Shown here: positions 1-8,755 of the stretch, piece by piece | Position numbering within the stretch: the stretch's first letter is position 1 | Layout: every line of letters starts with the position of its first letter | Source of the DNA: Exiguobacterium sp. s124 | Lineage (GTDB): Bacteria; Bacillota; Bacilli; Exiguobacteriales; Exiguobacteriaceae | DNA length: 64,000 nucleotides | Direction: 5' to 3' | NCBI RefSeq assembly: GCF_018617485.1 | Contig: NZ_JACSKH010000004.1 | Span: 1-64,000, forward strand | The notes under the pieces: generated by a model | Told to the model about the DNA's origin: nothing | Databases searched by the model: none | Seen by the model: only the letters and a program-made list of their open reading frames with translations | Program-made: the position numbers and the translations under genes

Positions 1-86
1 GTTCCCATGCCGAACACGGAAGTTAAGCGTCTCAGCGCCGAAAGTAGTTGGGGGATCTCCCCCTGTGAGGATAGGACGTTGCCAGG
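1..86 (+). rRNA. rrf: 5S ribosomal RNA, 3' part
   Basis: The window opens inside a 5S rRNA gene: the conserved CCGAACACGGAAGTTAAG loop followed by the CCCTGTGAGGATAGGACG arm is visible. The 5' part lies outside the window, so this is the distal end of an rRNA operon. The mature 3' end near 86 is estimated from the family. Confidence 0.95.
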
Positions 87-101
87 CAACAACGCAGAGG
101 A

Positions 102-131
102 CGACCGAGCATAACGCTCGGTCGTTTTTTT
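102..131 (+). terminator. rRNA operon terminator
   Basis: Nine-base-pair stem CGACCGAGC/GCTCGGTCG with a five-base loop followed by seven T. A classical Rho-independent terminator right after 5S rRNA. Confidence 0.93.
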
Positions 132-190
132 GTTTCATTGAAACTTTATCCCTTCTTTTTCGTACAAAGTATGAGAAAGAGGGGAGTGTT

Positions 191-345
191 TTGTATATTC
201 GATTAGCTACTATAAAAGACGTTTAACTGCAAGCTTTCGACAAAAGGCAGACACTTTGCAGTTACCAGTAAGAGATGTGAATGTCGAGACTCCTGGATAC
301 GACAATGAACCAATGTCTTATTGAATCCGATGTATGAAACGAAAG
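191..345 (+). pseudogene. possible decayed GNAT acetyltransferase start
   Basis: An AGAGGGGAG ribosome binding site is followed at good spacing by a TTG codon and the reading frame MYIRLATIKDV, then a stop at 224 and, in the same frame, LQAFDKRQTL and further stops. The opening resembles the first strand and helix of GNAT N-acetyltransferases. I see no later GNAT motifs such as the acetyl-CoA loop, so this is either a remnant or chance. It fills the gap between the rRNA terminator and the next gene. Confidence 0.3.
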
Positions 346-355
346 GGGAAGACCA

Positions 356-1294
356 ATGAAAGATTTTCAAGATGTGCAATTAGAGTTGCAACAGCGTCTT
401 GCCGAGCGTGATCGACTTGTCCGTAAGCAAAAGACAATTGAAGCACAGTTGAAAGAGCACGAAACCGTACGAAAAGAGTTGCTCAATACATTTACAAAGG
501 AACAGCGTGATGTTTACGATCTTGAAAGCTTTTCACTCGTGAATACATGGCGCAAGTGGAGAGGGACATTTGATGAACAGCGTACAAAAGAGGTAGAGGA
601 AGCTGCTCGAGCCGAACTGAAGTTACGTGAACATGAGGCGATGATTGACGAATTGACGCTTGAACATCGAGATTTACGAGAAAAGCTGGAGGCCTATGAA
701 ACGATCGATGATGAATGGGAGACATTCTTAGAAACCAAAGAGGCACATCTTACTAAAGACCCGGCTGTTCGAAAAGATCTTCACCGTCTGACACATCAAC
801 AAGCGGAGATGAATGAACTTCTTATTGAATATCGGGAAGCGATTGAGGCGGGAAGATTCGCAAGAGCAACAATTGCGAAAACACTGAAGCATTTAGACAG
901 CGCAAAGGGATGGTCGACGTATGATACGTTCTTTGGTGGAGGATTGATTGCGACTGCGATGAAGCATGATGCATTGGATGCTTCCGAACAGACGATGCAT
1001 GAACTTCAATCTGCATTGGAACGTTTTTCCCGTGAATTAGCCGACGTGCAAGGAGTGGTCGAAGAGTTACATGTTCAACGTGGCTCCCTCATTCAGTTTG
1101 CGGATTACTTCTTAGATGACATTTTCTCCGAATGGACCATGCACGGTAGAATCAATGAATCGCTTGATCATGTAAATGAACTCAATCAGGAAATCAATCG
1201 GTTGATTGCACGTATGACCATACAAGTAGAAAATCTCGAACAGCGACTCGAAGAGACTGATGAAAAAAGAAGACAGCTCATCCTCACGCGATGA
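356..1294 (+). CDS. coiled-coil protein of unknown function
   Basis: 312 residues, soluble, no signal peptide. Heptad-rich segments at about residues 3-50, 75-130 and 265-308 predict long coiled coils at both ends. Between them, at about 185-210, sits a glycine-rich segment with GWSTYDTFFGGG followed by MKHDALDAS, which resembles a motif I recall from uncharacterised bacterial coiled-coil proteins. The start follows GAAAGGGGAAG at good spacing. No enzymatic motif is visible. It stands alone between the rRNA terminator and a convergent HIT gene, and the function is unknown. Confidence 0.75.
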   Translation: MKDFQDVQLELQQRLAERDRLVRKQKTIEAQLKEHETVRKELLNTFTKEQRDVYDLESFSLVNTWRKWRGTFDEQRTKEVEEAARAELKLREHEAMIDELTLEHRDLREKLEAYETIDDEWETFLETKEAHLTKDPAVRKDLHRLTHQQAEMNELLIEYREAIEAGRFARATIAKTLKHLDSAKGWSTYDTFFGGGLIATAMKHDALDASEQTMHELQSALERFSRELADVQGVVEELHVQRGSLIQFADYFLDDIFSEWTMHGRINESLDHVNELNQEINRLIARMTIQVENLEQRLEETDEKRRQLILTR

Positions 1295-1298
1295 GCTG
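1262..1298 (-). terminator. terminator of HIT gene
   Basis: Stem CAGCTCATC/GATGAGCTG (1274-1282/1290-1298). On the minus strand it is followed by a T-rich tract (A-run at 1263-1268 on plus). It overlaps the last codons of the convergent coiled-coil gene. Confidence 0.7.
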
Positions 1299-1303
1299 CT
1301 TAT

Positions 1304-1681
1304 TTACTCCGGTCGTTTTAACCAGTGGCGAAGTCCTTTCCCTGCATGAGGTCCTGAATCATAACGAGGAATGACGTGTAGATGAGCGTGAGGCACGGTT
1401 TGGTTTGAAGCCGTGCCGACGTTCCAACCGAGTGTGTATCCGTCAGGTTGAAAGGTTCGATCAAGATGTTCTTTTGCTATGTGAAGCAATTCGTTAGTAT
1501 GCTGCCATTCTAACGATGTTAAGTCGAATGTCGTCGTGCGGTGCGCTTTCGGGACGATGACGCCTGAGCCGACGAGAACGTCCTGCTCGAGGTCGTGCAT
1601 GAGAAAATAACAAGAGTCATTCTCAGCAACGATTGTTTGATGTGGATCGAGCGTGGGATGGCAAAATGGACAAGTAGACAT
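1304..1681 (-). CDS. HIT family nucleotide-binding hydrolase
   Basis: 125 residues. The histidine triad HAHLHVIPR at about residues 98-106 supplies the catalytic His of the HIT superfamily, whose members cleave phosphoanhydride or phosphoramidate bonds of dinucleoside polyphosphates or AMP conjugates. An N-terminal CPFC (residues 4-7) suggests half of a zinc site, as in many bacterial HIT proteins. It is divergent to the kinase-like gene, with a short shared promoter region. It is probably cytosolic, and its exact substrate cannot be read from the sequence. Confidence 0.88.
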   Translation of the reverse strand: MSTCPFCHPTLDPHQTIVAENDSCYFLMHDLEQDVLVGSGVIVPKAHRTTTFDLTSLEWQHTNELLHIAKEHLDRTFQPDGYTLGWNVGTASNQTVPHAHLHVIPRYDSGPHAGKGLRHWLKRPE

Positions 1682-1732
1682 GAGATTGATACACTTCCTT
1701 TCTATTATCTAGTGTACCAAAGGGGGAGAATC

Positions 1733-2374
1733 ATGGAACGACTCATCGATGAAATCGAACAAAGGGTGAGACCGGGGCAACGAACGTTGATTGCCATCTC
1801 GGGGCATGGAGCGGCCGGTAAATCTACATTGGCTGAACGATTACGAGAAAGATTAGGGGATGTAAACCTGTTTCATACCGACCCGTACATCACAGATTCA
1901 CAGTTACGGAAACAAACATTACTCACGTATGAACACGATGGAATACCCCATCACTATAAGATGACGGCTTGTCATCCGTCTGCGCATCATCTGCTTTCAC
2001 TCGAGCGTGATGTCCGTATGATTCGGGAAGGGATTGGATTTTATACGATTGACGTCCCATATTTAGAGCGGACATGGATTGATCCCGAGAAGCCGATTAC
2101 GATTGTTGAGGGCATGAGTGTCGCTTTTCTTGATCTCACTTCTTTTGACCAGTCGATTTATCTTTATACCGACGGAGAAACAGAATTTAGACGCAGAGCG
2201 AATCGTGATATCCAGGAACGGGGAATGGAACTGGATTACTTACGCGCCTCCCATGACGAGCGACGTCTTCAATATGAGTTGTTCATGCATCCGTATCGCC
2301 ATCACTTCCAAACCATCGTCAATACGAGTGGGGATATTATTCAAATTGAAAAAACCGCTCACGAGGAGCGGTGA
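1733..2374 (+). CDS. uridine kinase-like P-loop protein
   Basis: 213 residues from the ATG at 1733, which follows an AAAGGGGGAG ribosome binding site. Upstream in-frame starts lie inside the divergent HIT gene and lack such a site. Walker A is GHGAAGKS at residues 24-31. A YxPxxD-like metal or substrate region (FHTDPY) and a C-terminal RRxxRDxxERG segment place it in the uridine kinase/phosphoribulokinase-like group. The last 16 bp overlap the convergent Spo0M-like gene and contain that gene's terminator hairpin. The substrate (uridine or another small molecule) is not certain. Confidence 0.8.
   Translation: MERLIDEIEQRVRPGQRTLIAISGHGAAGKSTLAERLRERLGDVNLFHTDPYITDSQLRKQTLLTYEHDGIPHHYKMTACHPSAHHLLSLERDVRMIREGIGFYTIDVPYLERTWIDPEKPITIVEGMSVAFLDLTSFDQSIYLYTDGETEFRRRANRDIQERGMELDYLRASHDERRLQYELFMHPYRHHFQTIVNTSGDIIQIEKTAHEER
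2349..2372 (-). terminator. terminator embedded in convergent CDS
   Basis: Stem ACCGCTC/GAGCGGT (2354-2360/2366-2372) with six T on the minus strand. It terminates the Spo0M-like gene while lying inside the coding end of the kinase-like gene. Confidence 0.85.
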
Positions 2375-3141
2375 CTACGTAACGTATCTTGAATACCGAG
2401 ACCGAGCTGTTCTTGCTCACGTTCGAGTTGTTCCCACGTGAGGGAACGATGACGCAATTCGACGTCGGTCGCCATCGACTCAAGCGTGCGCTGAGTCTCG
2501 ATGTTGTCGAGCCAATAGTAGAGGTCGATCCCATCTTCGTGGAGGCGCCAAAACGATTTGACGACCTCAAACTCGTCGGCCCATTCACCGATTGGCTTGA
2601 ATCCATACTTCTCAACGAATGGATAAGGACGCTCTTCCCCAAGGGGATCAATCACGTTACGAACAAACATTGGTTCAAGTCCAGCATGAGCAGTTGCGTC
2701 GAGCAATCGTTTCAGTTCAGGCATCGGTTCGATTTCAATGTGTTCAATCACGTCAAACCAGACACGTTTCATGTCCTTGTCCCATAAAGTCGCCTCCACG
2801 CTATAAGGGGCACCTGCGGAAGAAGGGGCATACATCGTCAATTCGAAGGAGAACGGAACATCCTCCTTCGCACCGGGTTCTAGTACGACAGACAGCGGAA
2901 TCGGTACTTCTTGAATGTCGGCTTCCCGATTGAATTCATTTCCTTCCATGGTGATGTCTTTAAAGGTCGTCAAAAAATTGAGTGTCAGTTCTTGTAGTCG
3001 AACGACGGTTGTCGTCGGGTTCGATACGTGCAGTGTTCCGGTCACTACCTGCTTCGGAATGAGTGCTGCCGGGTCAAAGGTGATATCGGCTTCGATCTCC
3101 GAAAAGAACCATTTCTTGAATCGTTTTCCCCATTTGGACAT
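2359..3141 (-). CDS. Spo0M-like (SpoOM family) arrestin-fold protein
   Basis: 260 residues. The N-terminal half (about 10-135) has the alternating beta-strand pattern of arrestin-like sandwiches, with the family hallmarks ALIPKQVVTGTLHVSNPTT and VVLEPGAKEDVPFSFELTM, comparable to B. subtilis Spo0M. The C-terminal part is acidic, with a conserved aromatic stretch (SFWRLHEDGIDLYYWLDN). Spo0M proteins modulate sporulation or cell-division-related processes, but the role outside sporulating bacilli is unclear. Its stop codon overlaps the convergent kinase gene. Confidence 0.8.
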   Translation of the reverse strand: MSKWGKRFKKWFFSEIEADITFDPAALIPKQVVTGTLHVSNPTTTVVRLQELTLNFLTTFKDITMEGNEFNREADIQEVPIPLSVVLEPGAKEDVPFSFELTMYAPSSAGAPYSVEATLWDKDMKRVWFDVIEHIEIEPMPELKRLLDATAHAGLEPMFVRNVIDPLGEERPYPFVEKYGFKPIGEWADEFEVVKSFWRLHEDGIDLYYWLDNIETQRTLESMATDVELRHRSLTWEQLEREQEQLGLGIQDTLRSHRSS

Positions 3142-3223
3142 GGCGGTCGCGCCCCTTTTCTCTAAATTCTATACTGTTATATGTGTTCCCGATTCCATTT
3201 TTCAAAAAACATTGAGAAAAAGG

Positions 3224-3252
3224 TTGCTTTTTATAACTGTCTCGCTTATTAT
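3224..3252 (+). promoter_or_regulatory. SigA promoter of tRNA pair
   Basis: -35 TTGCTT (3224-3229), 17-bp spacer, -10 TATTAT (3247-3252). The transcript would start near 3259, about 20 nt before the first tRNA. Confidence 0.8.
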
Positions 3253-3279
3253 AGAGGATGTCGAAACAATTCAAACCAT

Positions 3280-3356
<77 letters not shown>

Positions 3357-3381
3357 ATTTTTATTTAATTTCATATGTCGT

Positions 3382-3458
<77 letters not shown>

Positions 3459-3475
3459 ATTTTTAAATGAGATAG

Positions 3476-3504
3476 CGAAACGATAGCGTTTCGTGTTTTT
3501 TTTT
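3476..3504 (+). terminator. terminator of tRNA operon
   Basis: Stem CGAAACG/CGTTTCG with loop ATAG, followed by TGTTTTTTTTT. Confidence 0.92.
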
Positions 3505-3561
3505 GCTTAAAATGAAGTGTACAATGAGTACGTATGAGAAGTGATAAAAGGAGAACCATTC

Positions 3562-4011
3562 ATGTATACATTGATTACGCATTCTGCGGCGGAGACGCAA
3601 GCGGTGGCAGAACGTTTGGCTACGCTCGTCGAAGCAGGAACGGTCATCACATTAAACGGTGACCTCGGCGCGGGCAAGACGACGTTCACACAAGGGTTCG
3701 CAAAAGGACTCGGTGTCACGCGGAACGTCAACAGTCCGACGTTTACGATTATGAAACAATACAAAGGGCGTTTGCCGCTCTATCATATGGATGTCTATCG
3801 TCTCGAAGATACGGGGGATGACATCGGTCTTGAGGAATACATCAACGGTGACGGTGTTGCCATCGTGGAGTGGTCGAACTTGATTGAGTCTTCTCTTCCG
3901 GAAGAACGCCTGGCCATCACAATTGAACGGGTCAGTGACGAGGAACGGAAATTGACGCTCGCTCCAACAGGTGACCGTTACGTTCGAATCGCCAAGGAGG
4001 TGCTCGCATGA
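3562..4011 (+). CDS. tsaE: tRNA t6A biosynthesis ATPase TsaE
   Basis: 149 residues. The P-loop NGDLGAGKTT sits at residues 32-41, followed by the family signature VNSPTFTIMKQY and the MDVYRL stretch. TsaE binds ATP and activates the TsaB-TsaD complex, which transfers threonylcarbamoyl to A37 of ANN-decoding tRNAs. The ATG at 3562 is chosen because AAAAGGAG lies 8 nt upstream; an in-frame GTG at 3541 has no such site. It overlaps tsaB by 4 nt (ATGA), giving translational coupling. It corresponds to B. subtilis ydiB. Confidence 0.95.
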   Translation: MYTLITHSAAETQAVAERLATLVEAGTVITLNGDLGAGKTTFTQGFAKGLGVTRNVNSPTFTIMKQYKGRLPLYHMDVYRLEDTGDDIGLEEYINGDGVAIVEWSNLIESSLPEERLAITIERVSDEERKLTLAPTGDRYVRIAKEVLA

Positions 4012-4664
4012 AGCAATTAATGATCGATACCGCAACGACACGTTTGTCTGTTGCATTAAGTGAAGCTGGAGAAATTCAAGCTGAAGCGACAGTCATGGTC
4101 TCGAAAAATCATGCGGTCACACTCATGCCGATGATTGAACAGCTCATGGCAGCGGTCAAGTGGAGACCGAATATGCTTGAACGGATCATTGTTACGACAG
4201 GACCTGGGTCGTACACAGGAATTCGGATTGGAGTGACGACAGCGAAGACACTCGCTTATACGCTGAACATTCCACTAATCGGGGTATCTGCCCTTCAACT
4301 CATGGCAGCGGCACCGAATACGGACTTGCCGGTCGTCTCGTTAATTGACGCGCGACGTGGCAACGCCTATATCGGATATTATCAGCACAACAAGGCACTG
4401 ACGCACGATCAACATGCGTCAGTCGCCGACTGGTTGCGACTCAATAGTCAAGGACGTTTCCTCGTCGTTGGAGACGTCGAACCGTTCCGTGAGGTGTTGA
4501 GCGAATATGAGTATGTCGAAGCACCGGCTGCTCATCGTTACGGTCGTGCGAGCGATTTGGTTGTTTTCAGTGATGAGACGAATGACGTCCATGCGTTTGA
4601 ACCAGAGTATTTGCGACTCGCCGAAGCGGAAGCAAAATGGTTAGAGGGACAAAACAATGGCTGA
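4008..4664 (+). CDS. tsaB: tRNA t6A biosynthesis protein TsaB
   Basis: 218 residues of the ASKHA fold: MIDTATTRLSVALSE at the N-terminus and the conserved GPGSYTGIRIGVTTAKTLAY block at about residues 66-85. TsaB is a catalytically inactive paralogue of TsaD that dimerises with it. It is encoded between tsaE (4-nt overlap) and rimI (8-nt overlap), as in B. subtilis ydiC. Confidence 0.95.
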   Translation: MKQLMIDTATTRLSVALSEAGEIQAEATVMVSKNHAVTLMPMIEQLMAAVKWRPNMLERIIVTTGPGSYTGIRIGVTTAKTLAYTLNIPLIGVSALQLMAAAPNTDLPVVSLIDARRGNAYIGYYQHNKALTHDQHASVADWLRLNSQGRFLVVGDVEPFREVLSEYEYVEAPAAHRYGRASDLVVFSDETNDVHAFEPEYLRLAEAEAKWLEGQNNG

Positions 4665-5118
4665 CGTGAAAATTCGTCGAATGACGTGGCTCGATGTCGA
4701 GGAAGTGACGAAAGTCGAAGAGGCGTCGTTCTCGATTCCGTGGACAAAAGAGGCGTTCATGAACGAGATGCTTCGGAATGAACAGGCCATTTATTTTGTC
4801 GCGGTCTATGACAAACGGGTTATCGGTTTTGTAGGGGTATGGCAAATCGTCGATGAAGGACATATCACAAACATTGCCGTCTTACCCGAATTTCGTGGGC
4901 AAGGGATCGGGAATCAACTGTTAGCGGAACTTGTCGCGTTTGCTAAGTCAAAGGGGCTTGTCGGATTGACGTTAGAAGTCCGCGTGTCGAACGTAGGGGC
5001 GCAAAAACTGTATGAGCAGTTTGGATTTACGCAAGCCGGACGAAGAAGACGTTATTATCAGGATAATAATGAAGACGCCTATATTTATTGGGCGAAGTTA
5101 GGAAGTGACTCAGAATGA
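4657..5118 (+). CDS. rimI: ribosomal protein S18-alanine N-acetyltransferase RimI
   Basis: 153 residues, GNAT fold. The acetyl-CoA loop is [11 protein letters not shown] at about residues 79-89, preceded by strand ITNIAVLP, with the C-terminal [18 protein letters not shown] block typical of RimI. It acetylates the N-terminus of S18 and possibly other proteins. It overlaps both neighbours in the t6A operon, matching ydiD of B. subtilis. Confidence 0.92.
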   Translation: MADVKIRRMTWLDVEEVTKVEEASFSIPWTKEAFMNEMLRNEQAIYFVAVYDKRVIGFVGVWQIVDEGHITNIAVLPEFRGQGIGNQLLAELVAFAKSKGLVGLTLEVRVSNVGAQKLYEQFGFTQAGRRRRYYQDNNEDAYIYWAKLGSDSE

Positions 5119-6137
5119 ACACATCACTGATTCTCTCGATTGAGTCGAGCTGTGACGAGACGTCTGTTGCGCTCGTCAAAGACGGAAAGACGCTCTTGTC
5201 GAACGTCGTCTCTTCTCAAATTGAGAGTCATAAACGATTTGGTGGCGTCGTCCCTGAAGTGGCGTCTCGTCATCACGTGGAGCGCATCACGTATGTTATT
5301 GACGATGCGTTGAGCGAAGCAGGCGTGACGATGGAAGACGTCGATGCGGTCGCGGTCACACAAGGACCGGGTCTCGTCGGTGCCCTTCTCGTCGGCATCA
5401 GTGCGGCCAAAGCATTGTCGTTCGCCCATCAAAAACCACTCATCGGCGTCCATCATATCGCGGGACATATTTACGCAAACGAACTCGTCGAAGAGATGCA
5501 GTTCCCACTCGTCTGTCTCGTCGTCTCAGGTGGACATACAGAACTCGTTTATATGCCAGAACACGGTGTATTCGAAGTGATCGGTGAGACACGTGATGAC
5601 GCGGCAGGGGAGGCGTACGATAAAGTCGCACGCACACTCAGTCTTCCATATCCGGGAGGTCCGGCAATCGATCGTTTGGCAGCGGCCGGGGAAGACACGT
5701 ACAATTTCCCCCGCGTCCGTCTTGAACCAGGTAGCTTCGACTTCAGTTTCAGTGGCTTGAAGTCATCAGTCATCAACGCCGTACACAATGCGGAGCAACG
5801 CGGAGAAACGGTCATCCCGGAAAACTTGGCAGCGAGTTTCCAAGCGAGTGTCGTCGAAGTACTCGTCGAGAAAGCGATTCGCGCCGTGAAAGAAAAAGGG
5901 GCGAAGCAATTGCTCGTCGCTGGTGGTGTCGCGGCAAACCGTGGACTTCGTGCTGCGCTTCAGGAAGCTGCTACAGTTGAAGGGATTCAACTCGTCATCC
6001 CACCACTTAATCTGTGTGGGGATAACGCTGGCATGATCGGGGTTGCGGCACATCACGCGTATGTGCGCGGCAAGCGCGATACACTAGCGATGAATGCGGT
6101 TCCTGGGTTATCCTTAGAAGAGAGCATGACAGTCTAG
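5115..6137 (+). CDS. tsaD: tRNA N6-threonylcarbamoyladenosine synthase TsaD
   Basis: 340 residues, the usual family length. ASKHA/Kae1 fold: [11 protein letters not shown] near the N-terminus, metal ligands H114 and H118 in [27 protein letters not shown] and the C-terminal CGDNAGMIG nucleotide motif. It catalyses threonylcarbamoyl transfer to tRNA A37 together with TsaB and TsaE. The start overlaps the rimI stop by 4 nt. It is the last t6A gene of the operon. Confidence 0.97.
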   Translation: MNTSLILSIESSCDETSVALVKDGKTLLSNVVSSQIESHKRFGGVVPEVASRHHVERITYVIDDALSEAGVTMEDVDAVAVTQGPGLVGALLVGISAAKALSFAHQKPLIGVHHIAGHIYANELVEEMQFPLVCLVVSGGHTELVYMPEHGVFEVIGETRDDAAGEAYDKVARTLSLPYPGGPAIDRLAAAGEDTYNFPRVRLEPGSFDFSFSGLKSSVINAVHNAEQRGETVIPENLAASFQASVVEVLVEKAIRAVKEKGAKQLLVAGGVAANRGLRAALQEAATVEGIQLVIPPLNLCGDNAGMIGVAAHHAYVRGKRDTLAMNAVPGLSLEESMTV

Positions 6138-6151
6138 GGGGAAATAGAGAC

Positions 6152-6718
6152 ATGACGAAACGCATCATCATCGGAGGACTTATCGTATTGCTCGTCGTTG
6201 CGACGTTCTTACAAGTACGAGAGATCATCCGCGCTTACAATATCGCCTATCAAGAGGAGATTGTCCCAGAAGAGACGCGAGTGAAGTCGTTGACTGGAGA
6301 AGAGTCATTAGAGGGCATTGGTCGTGTGACCGGAGAAAACACGCTGATTGAGTCATTATATGGCTACGCGAGTGTCGTCGATCAAAAGCCAGACCGTGTG
6401 ATCGTCGTTGATCGCAATCTTGGTGTACAGCCGAAGGCGAGCGATGCTTATTATGAAATCGAGCGAGGTCGCGAGGCAACGGAAGAAGAGGCTGCGAAGT
6501 TTGACGCTTTGATTGAGGAACTCGATGAACAGCAACTGTTCGCACAAGTCATCTCGACACATGAGGCACGCTATGTGACAAATGGAGAGAAAGCGATGAC
6601 GTTCTACAAAGTGTTCACACGTGACGTTGATACGAACGAGGCTGTCTTCTTTATTGCAGAAGACGGGACGAAGCTCGACTTCCATACGATTGGATTCCAA
6701 CCGTTACGATACTTCTGA
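6152..6718 (+). CDS. membrane-anchored protein of unknown function
   Basis: 188 residues. One N-terminal hydrophobic segment (about 5-22) acts as an uncleaved signal anchor, leaving an acidic extracytoplasmic domain. No recognisable motif. It lies 14 nt after tsaD with a strong site (AGGGGGAAATAG) and before the operon's terminator, so it is probably cotranscribed with the t6A genes. The function is unknown. Confidence 0.7.
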   Translation: MTKRIIIGGLIVLLVVATFLQVREIIRAYNIAYQEEIVPEETRVKSLTGEESLEGIGRVTGENTLIESLYGYASVVDQKPDRVIVVDRNLGVQPKASDAYYEIERGREATEEEAAKFDALIEELDEQQLFAQVISTHEARYVTNGEKAMTFYKVFTRDVDTNEAVFFIAEDGTKLDFHTIGFQPLRYF

Positions 6719-6722
6719 TTAT

Positions 6723-6763
6723 AAAAAGAGGTCAGCGTATGATGATACGCTGACCTCTTTTTT
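6723..6763. terminator. bidirectional terminator, t6A operon and MDR gene
   Basis: Eighteen-base-pair stem from AAAAAGAGGTCAGCGTAT paired with ATACGCTGACCTCTTTTT around a GATG loop. A/T runs on both sides let it stop both convergent transcripts. Confidence 0.93.
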
Positions 6764-7746
6764 CATGCCTTCAAGTTGGCAACGATTTTCCCGACGACGT
6801 GTCGGTCTGACAGTTCGACCAATTTCTTCGGGATGTCCGCGAATGGAATCGTCTCTTGAATCATCGGTCGAATCTCACCCGCTGCAAGCAGTTCGAGCAT
6901 GTGCGTACCGATGCGGACGATGTTCGCCTCGCTCACGCGGTCCTGTTGATGATGGATCGCATTGAGCGCGACCTCATGGTAGGAGATGACACGTGTGAAC
7001 GGTTTGATGACACTCATGTCAGGGGCACCTGCGATATGGGCGATGTGTCCGTTGTAGGCGATGACGTGAAGGGAAGCGGTCGCCGTCTCCCGACCGACGG
7101 GATCGATGACGGCATTGACACCGTGACCACTCGTCAGTTCCATCACCCGTTGTTGCCAATCTTCCGTGTTGTAGTCGATCGCCTCGTCAGCTCCGAGTTG
7201 TTTGACCCAGTCATGGTTGCGCGCTGAAGCGGTCGTGATGACGCGTTTCCCAAGATACTTCGCGAGCTGAATCGCGAATCCGCCGACACCACCGGCCCCG
7301 GCGTGAATGAGGATCGTATCGATCGCATTCATCGGGAGTTTTTCAAAGATGGCTTGGTATGCTGTGAATCCGGCTGTCGGTAACGCGACCGCATCAGCGA
7401 ACGAGATAGATTCAGGGATTGGGACGACCATGTGTGCTTTGGCACGAGTGAATTCAGCGAAGCCGCCCCATTCATTCCAGTTGCCGTGATAGAGGACGCG
7501 GTCCCCGACGTTCACATTCGTCACGTCATCCGCGACAGCGGCAATCGTACCGGCAACATCGAGTCCGAGTACATGGGGGTAAGACCATTCCGGTTTGCCG
7601 TTGGTTGCGGTTTTATAGTCGACCGGGTTGAGGCCGGCGTATTCCCCTTCAATCAACACTTCGCCGGAACGAAGTGTCGGTGCGTCAACCTCCTCGATTT
7701 GCATCGTCTGCCATGTGTTCGGTTCATGCAGTAATAAAGCTTTCAT
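6763..7746 (-). CDS. MDR-superfamily NAD(P)H-dependent oxidoreductase (quinone/enoyl reductase-like)
   Basis: 327 residues. A GroES-like N-terminal domain (about 1-120) with VLGLDVAGTI is followed by the cofactor motif HAGAGGVGGFAIQLAKY at about 150-166. The zinc-binding Cys/His set of true alcohol dehydrogenases is not evident, favouring a zinc-free quinone or enoyl reductase. The ATG at 7746 follows AAGGAG by 10 nt; a TTG two codons earlier is too close to it. It is divergent from a LysR-type gene, the usual arrangement for a regulated detoxification enzyme. Confidence 0.85.
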   Translation of the reverse strand: MKALLLHEPNTWQTMQIEEVDAPTLRSGEVLIEGEYAGLNPVDYKTATNGKPEWSYPHVLGLDVAGTIAAVADDVTNVNVGDRVLYHGNWNEWGGFAEFTRAKAHMVVPIPESISFADAVALPTAGFTAYQAIFEKLPMNAIDTILIHAGAGGVGGFAIQLAKYLGKRVITTASARNHDWVKQLGADEAIDYNTEDWQQRVMELTSGHGVNAVIDPVGRETATASLHVIAYNGHIAHIAGAPDMSVIKPFTRVISYHEVALNAIHHQQDRVSEANIVRIGTHMLELLAAGEIRPMIQETIPFADIPKKLVELSDRHVVGKIVANLKA

Positions 7747-7761
7747 GTTCAATCCACTCCT

Positions 7762-7776
7762 TATAAATTTATTTAT
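7762..7776. promoter_or_regulatory. AT-rich shared box, copy 1
   Basis: TATAAATTTATTTAT contains the palindrome ATAAATTTAT. Its exact reverse complement occurs at 9890-9904 upstream of the DJ-1 gene. Both lie in front of minus-strand genes of the same stress-like cluster, so it may be an operator (possibly LysR). The base composition makes chance possible. Confidence 0.35.
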
Positions 7777-7859
7777 CGATGTATCCTTTAAATGTTATTT
7801 CTCTTATGATTTACTCCCTTTTATACTGAAGGTAACGAATACAAAAGGAGTTTACACAG

Positions 7860-8723
7860 ATGATTGATTTTGAATGGTATCGCAGTTTTATCCACGTGTA
7901 CCAACAACGTTCCGTATCGGCTGCGGCGCGTGTCCGATTTTTAACACAGCCGGCTGTCAGCCAACATATCGCCGCACTTGAAGCGGAGCTCGAGACGTCC
8001 CTCTTCACACGTGCACCACGTCAGATGATTCCGACGGATGCGGGGAAGGAACTGTACACGCAAGTGGTCGGGTTGATTGACCGTCTCGAAGAGTTGTCAC
8101 TTGAGATGAAATATGTCTCCGGCGAGCAACCGCGTCCCGTCCTCAAGTTCGGTGGACCGACCGAGTTCGTCACACATGAGATTATACCCGCTTTACCGCT
8201 TGATATTGCACAGTACATCGCAGATTTTGGAATGACCGCGGATTTGATCAAACGCTTGGCGGACGGGGAACTCGACTTCGTCATTGCGACAAAGCGGATG
8301 GAGGAGCCAGGGATCCAATACGTTCCGATTGCCGACGAATCGTTTCTATTAGTGGCACCGAACGATTGGGAAGTCCCGACCGACGAGTTGAAAGACTGGA
8401 TGGACCGCCAGCCGTGGATCAGTTACGGATTGGAGCTGCCCATCATCCGTCGTTACTACCAGACGCAGTTCGGGGAACGTCCAGACATCCGTCCGGAGAT
8501 GATTTTACCAAACGTCGATGCGATCCTTGCGGCGATCGAGTCGAAGTGTGGCATCAGCATCTTGCCGAACTATTTGATTCGACATGCGCTCGAGCGGGGA
8601 AGCGTGCAAGTCGTAGCACCTGAGCGTTTTGCGACGAACGTTATTTACCTCGCGCATCGGACCGAGTCGAAACACGATCCCGTGATCAACCAAGTCATCC
8701 AAGCGCTGCAGGATGCAAAATGA
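7860..8723 (+). CDS. LysR-type transcriptional regulator
   Basis: 287 residues. The N-terminal winged helix-turn-helix includes SVSAAARVRFLTQPAVSQHIAALE at about residues 18-41, the classical LysR recognition helix. The remainder is the LysR substrate-binding domain with an inducer pocket. The start has AAAAGGAG upstream. It is transcribed away from the MDR oxidoreductase gene, its probable target. The inducer is unknown; electrophiles or quinones are a guess from the neighbours. Confidence 0.92.
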   Translation: MIDFEWYRSFIHVYQQRSVSAAARVRFLTQPAVSQHIAALEAELETSLFTRAPRQMIPTDAGKELYTQVVGLIDRLEELSLEMKYVSGEQPRPVLKFGGPTEFVTHEIIPALPLDIAQYIADFGMTADLIKRLADGELDFVIATKRMEEPGIQYVPIADESFLLVAPNDWEVPTDELKDWMDRQPWISYGLELPIIRRYYQTQFGERPDIRPEMILPNVDAILAAIESKCGISILPNYLIRHALERGSVQVVAPERFATNVIYLAHRTESKHDPVINQVIQALQDAK

Positions 8724-8753
8724 AGTAGGACCCACGTGGGCCCTACTTTTTTC
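8724..8753 (+). terminator. terminator of lysR gene
   Basis: Stem AGTAGG-A-CCCAC/GTGGG-C-CCTACT with one internal mismatch, followed by T6. Confidence 0.85.
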
Positions 8754-8755
8754 GA

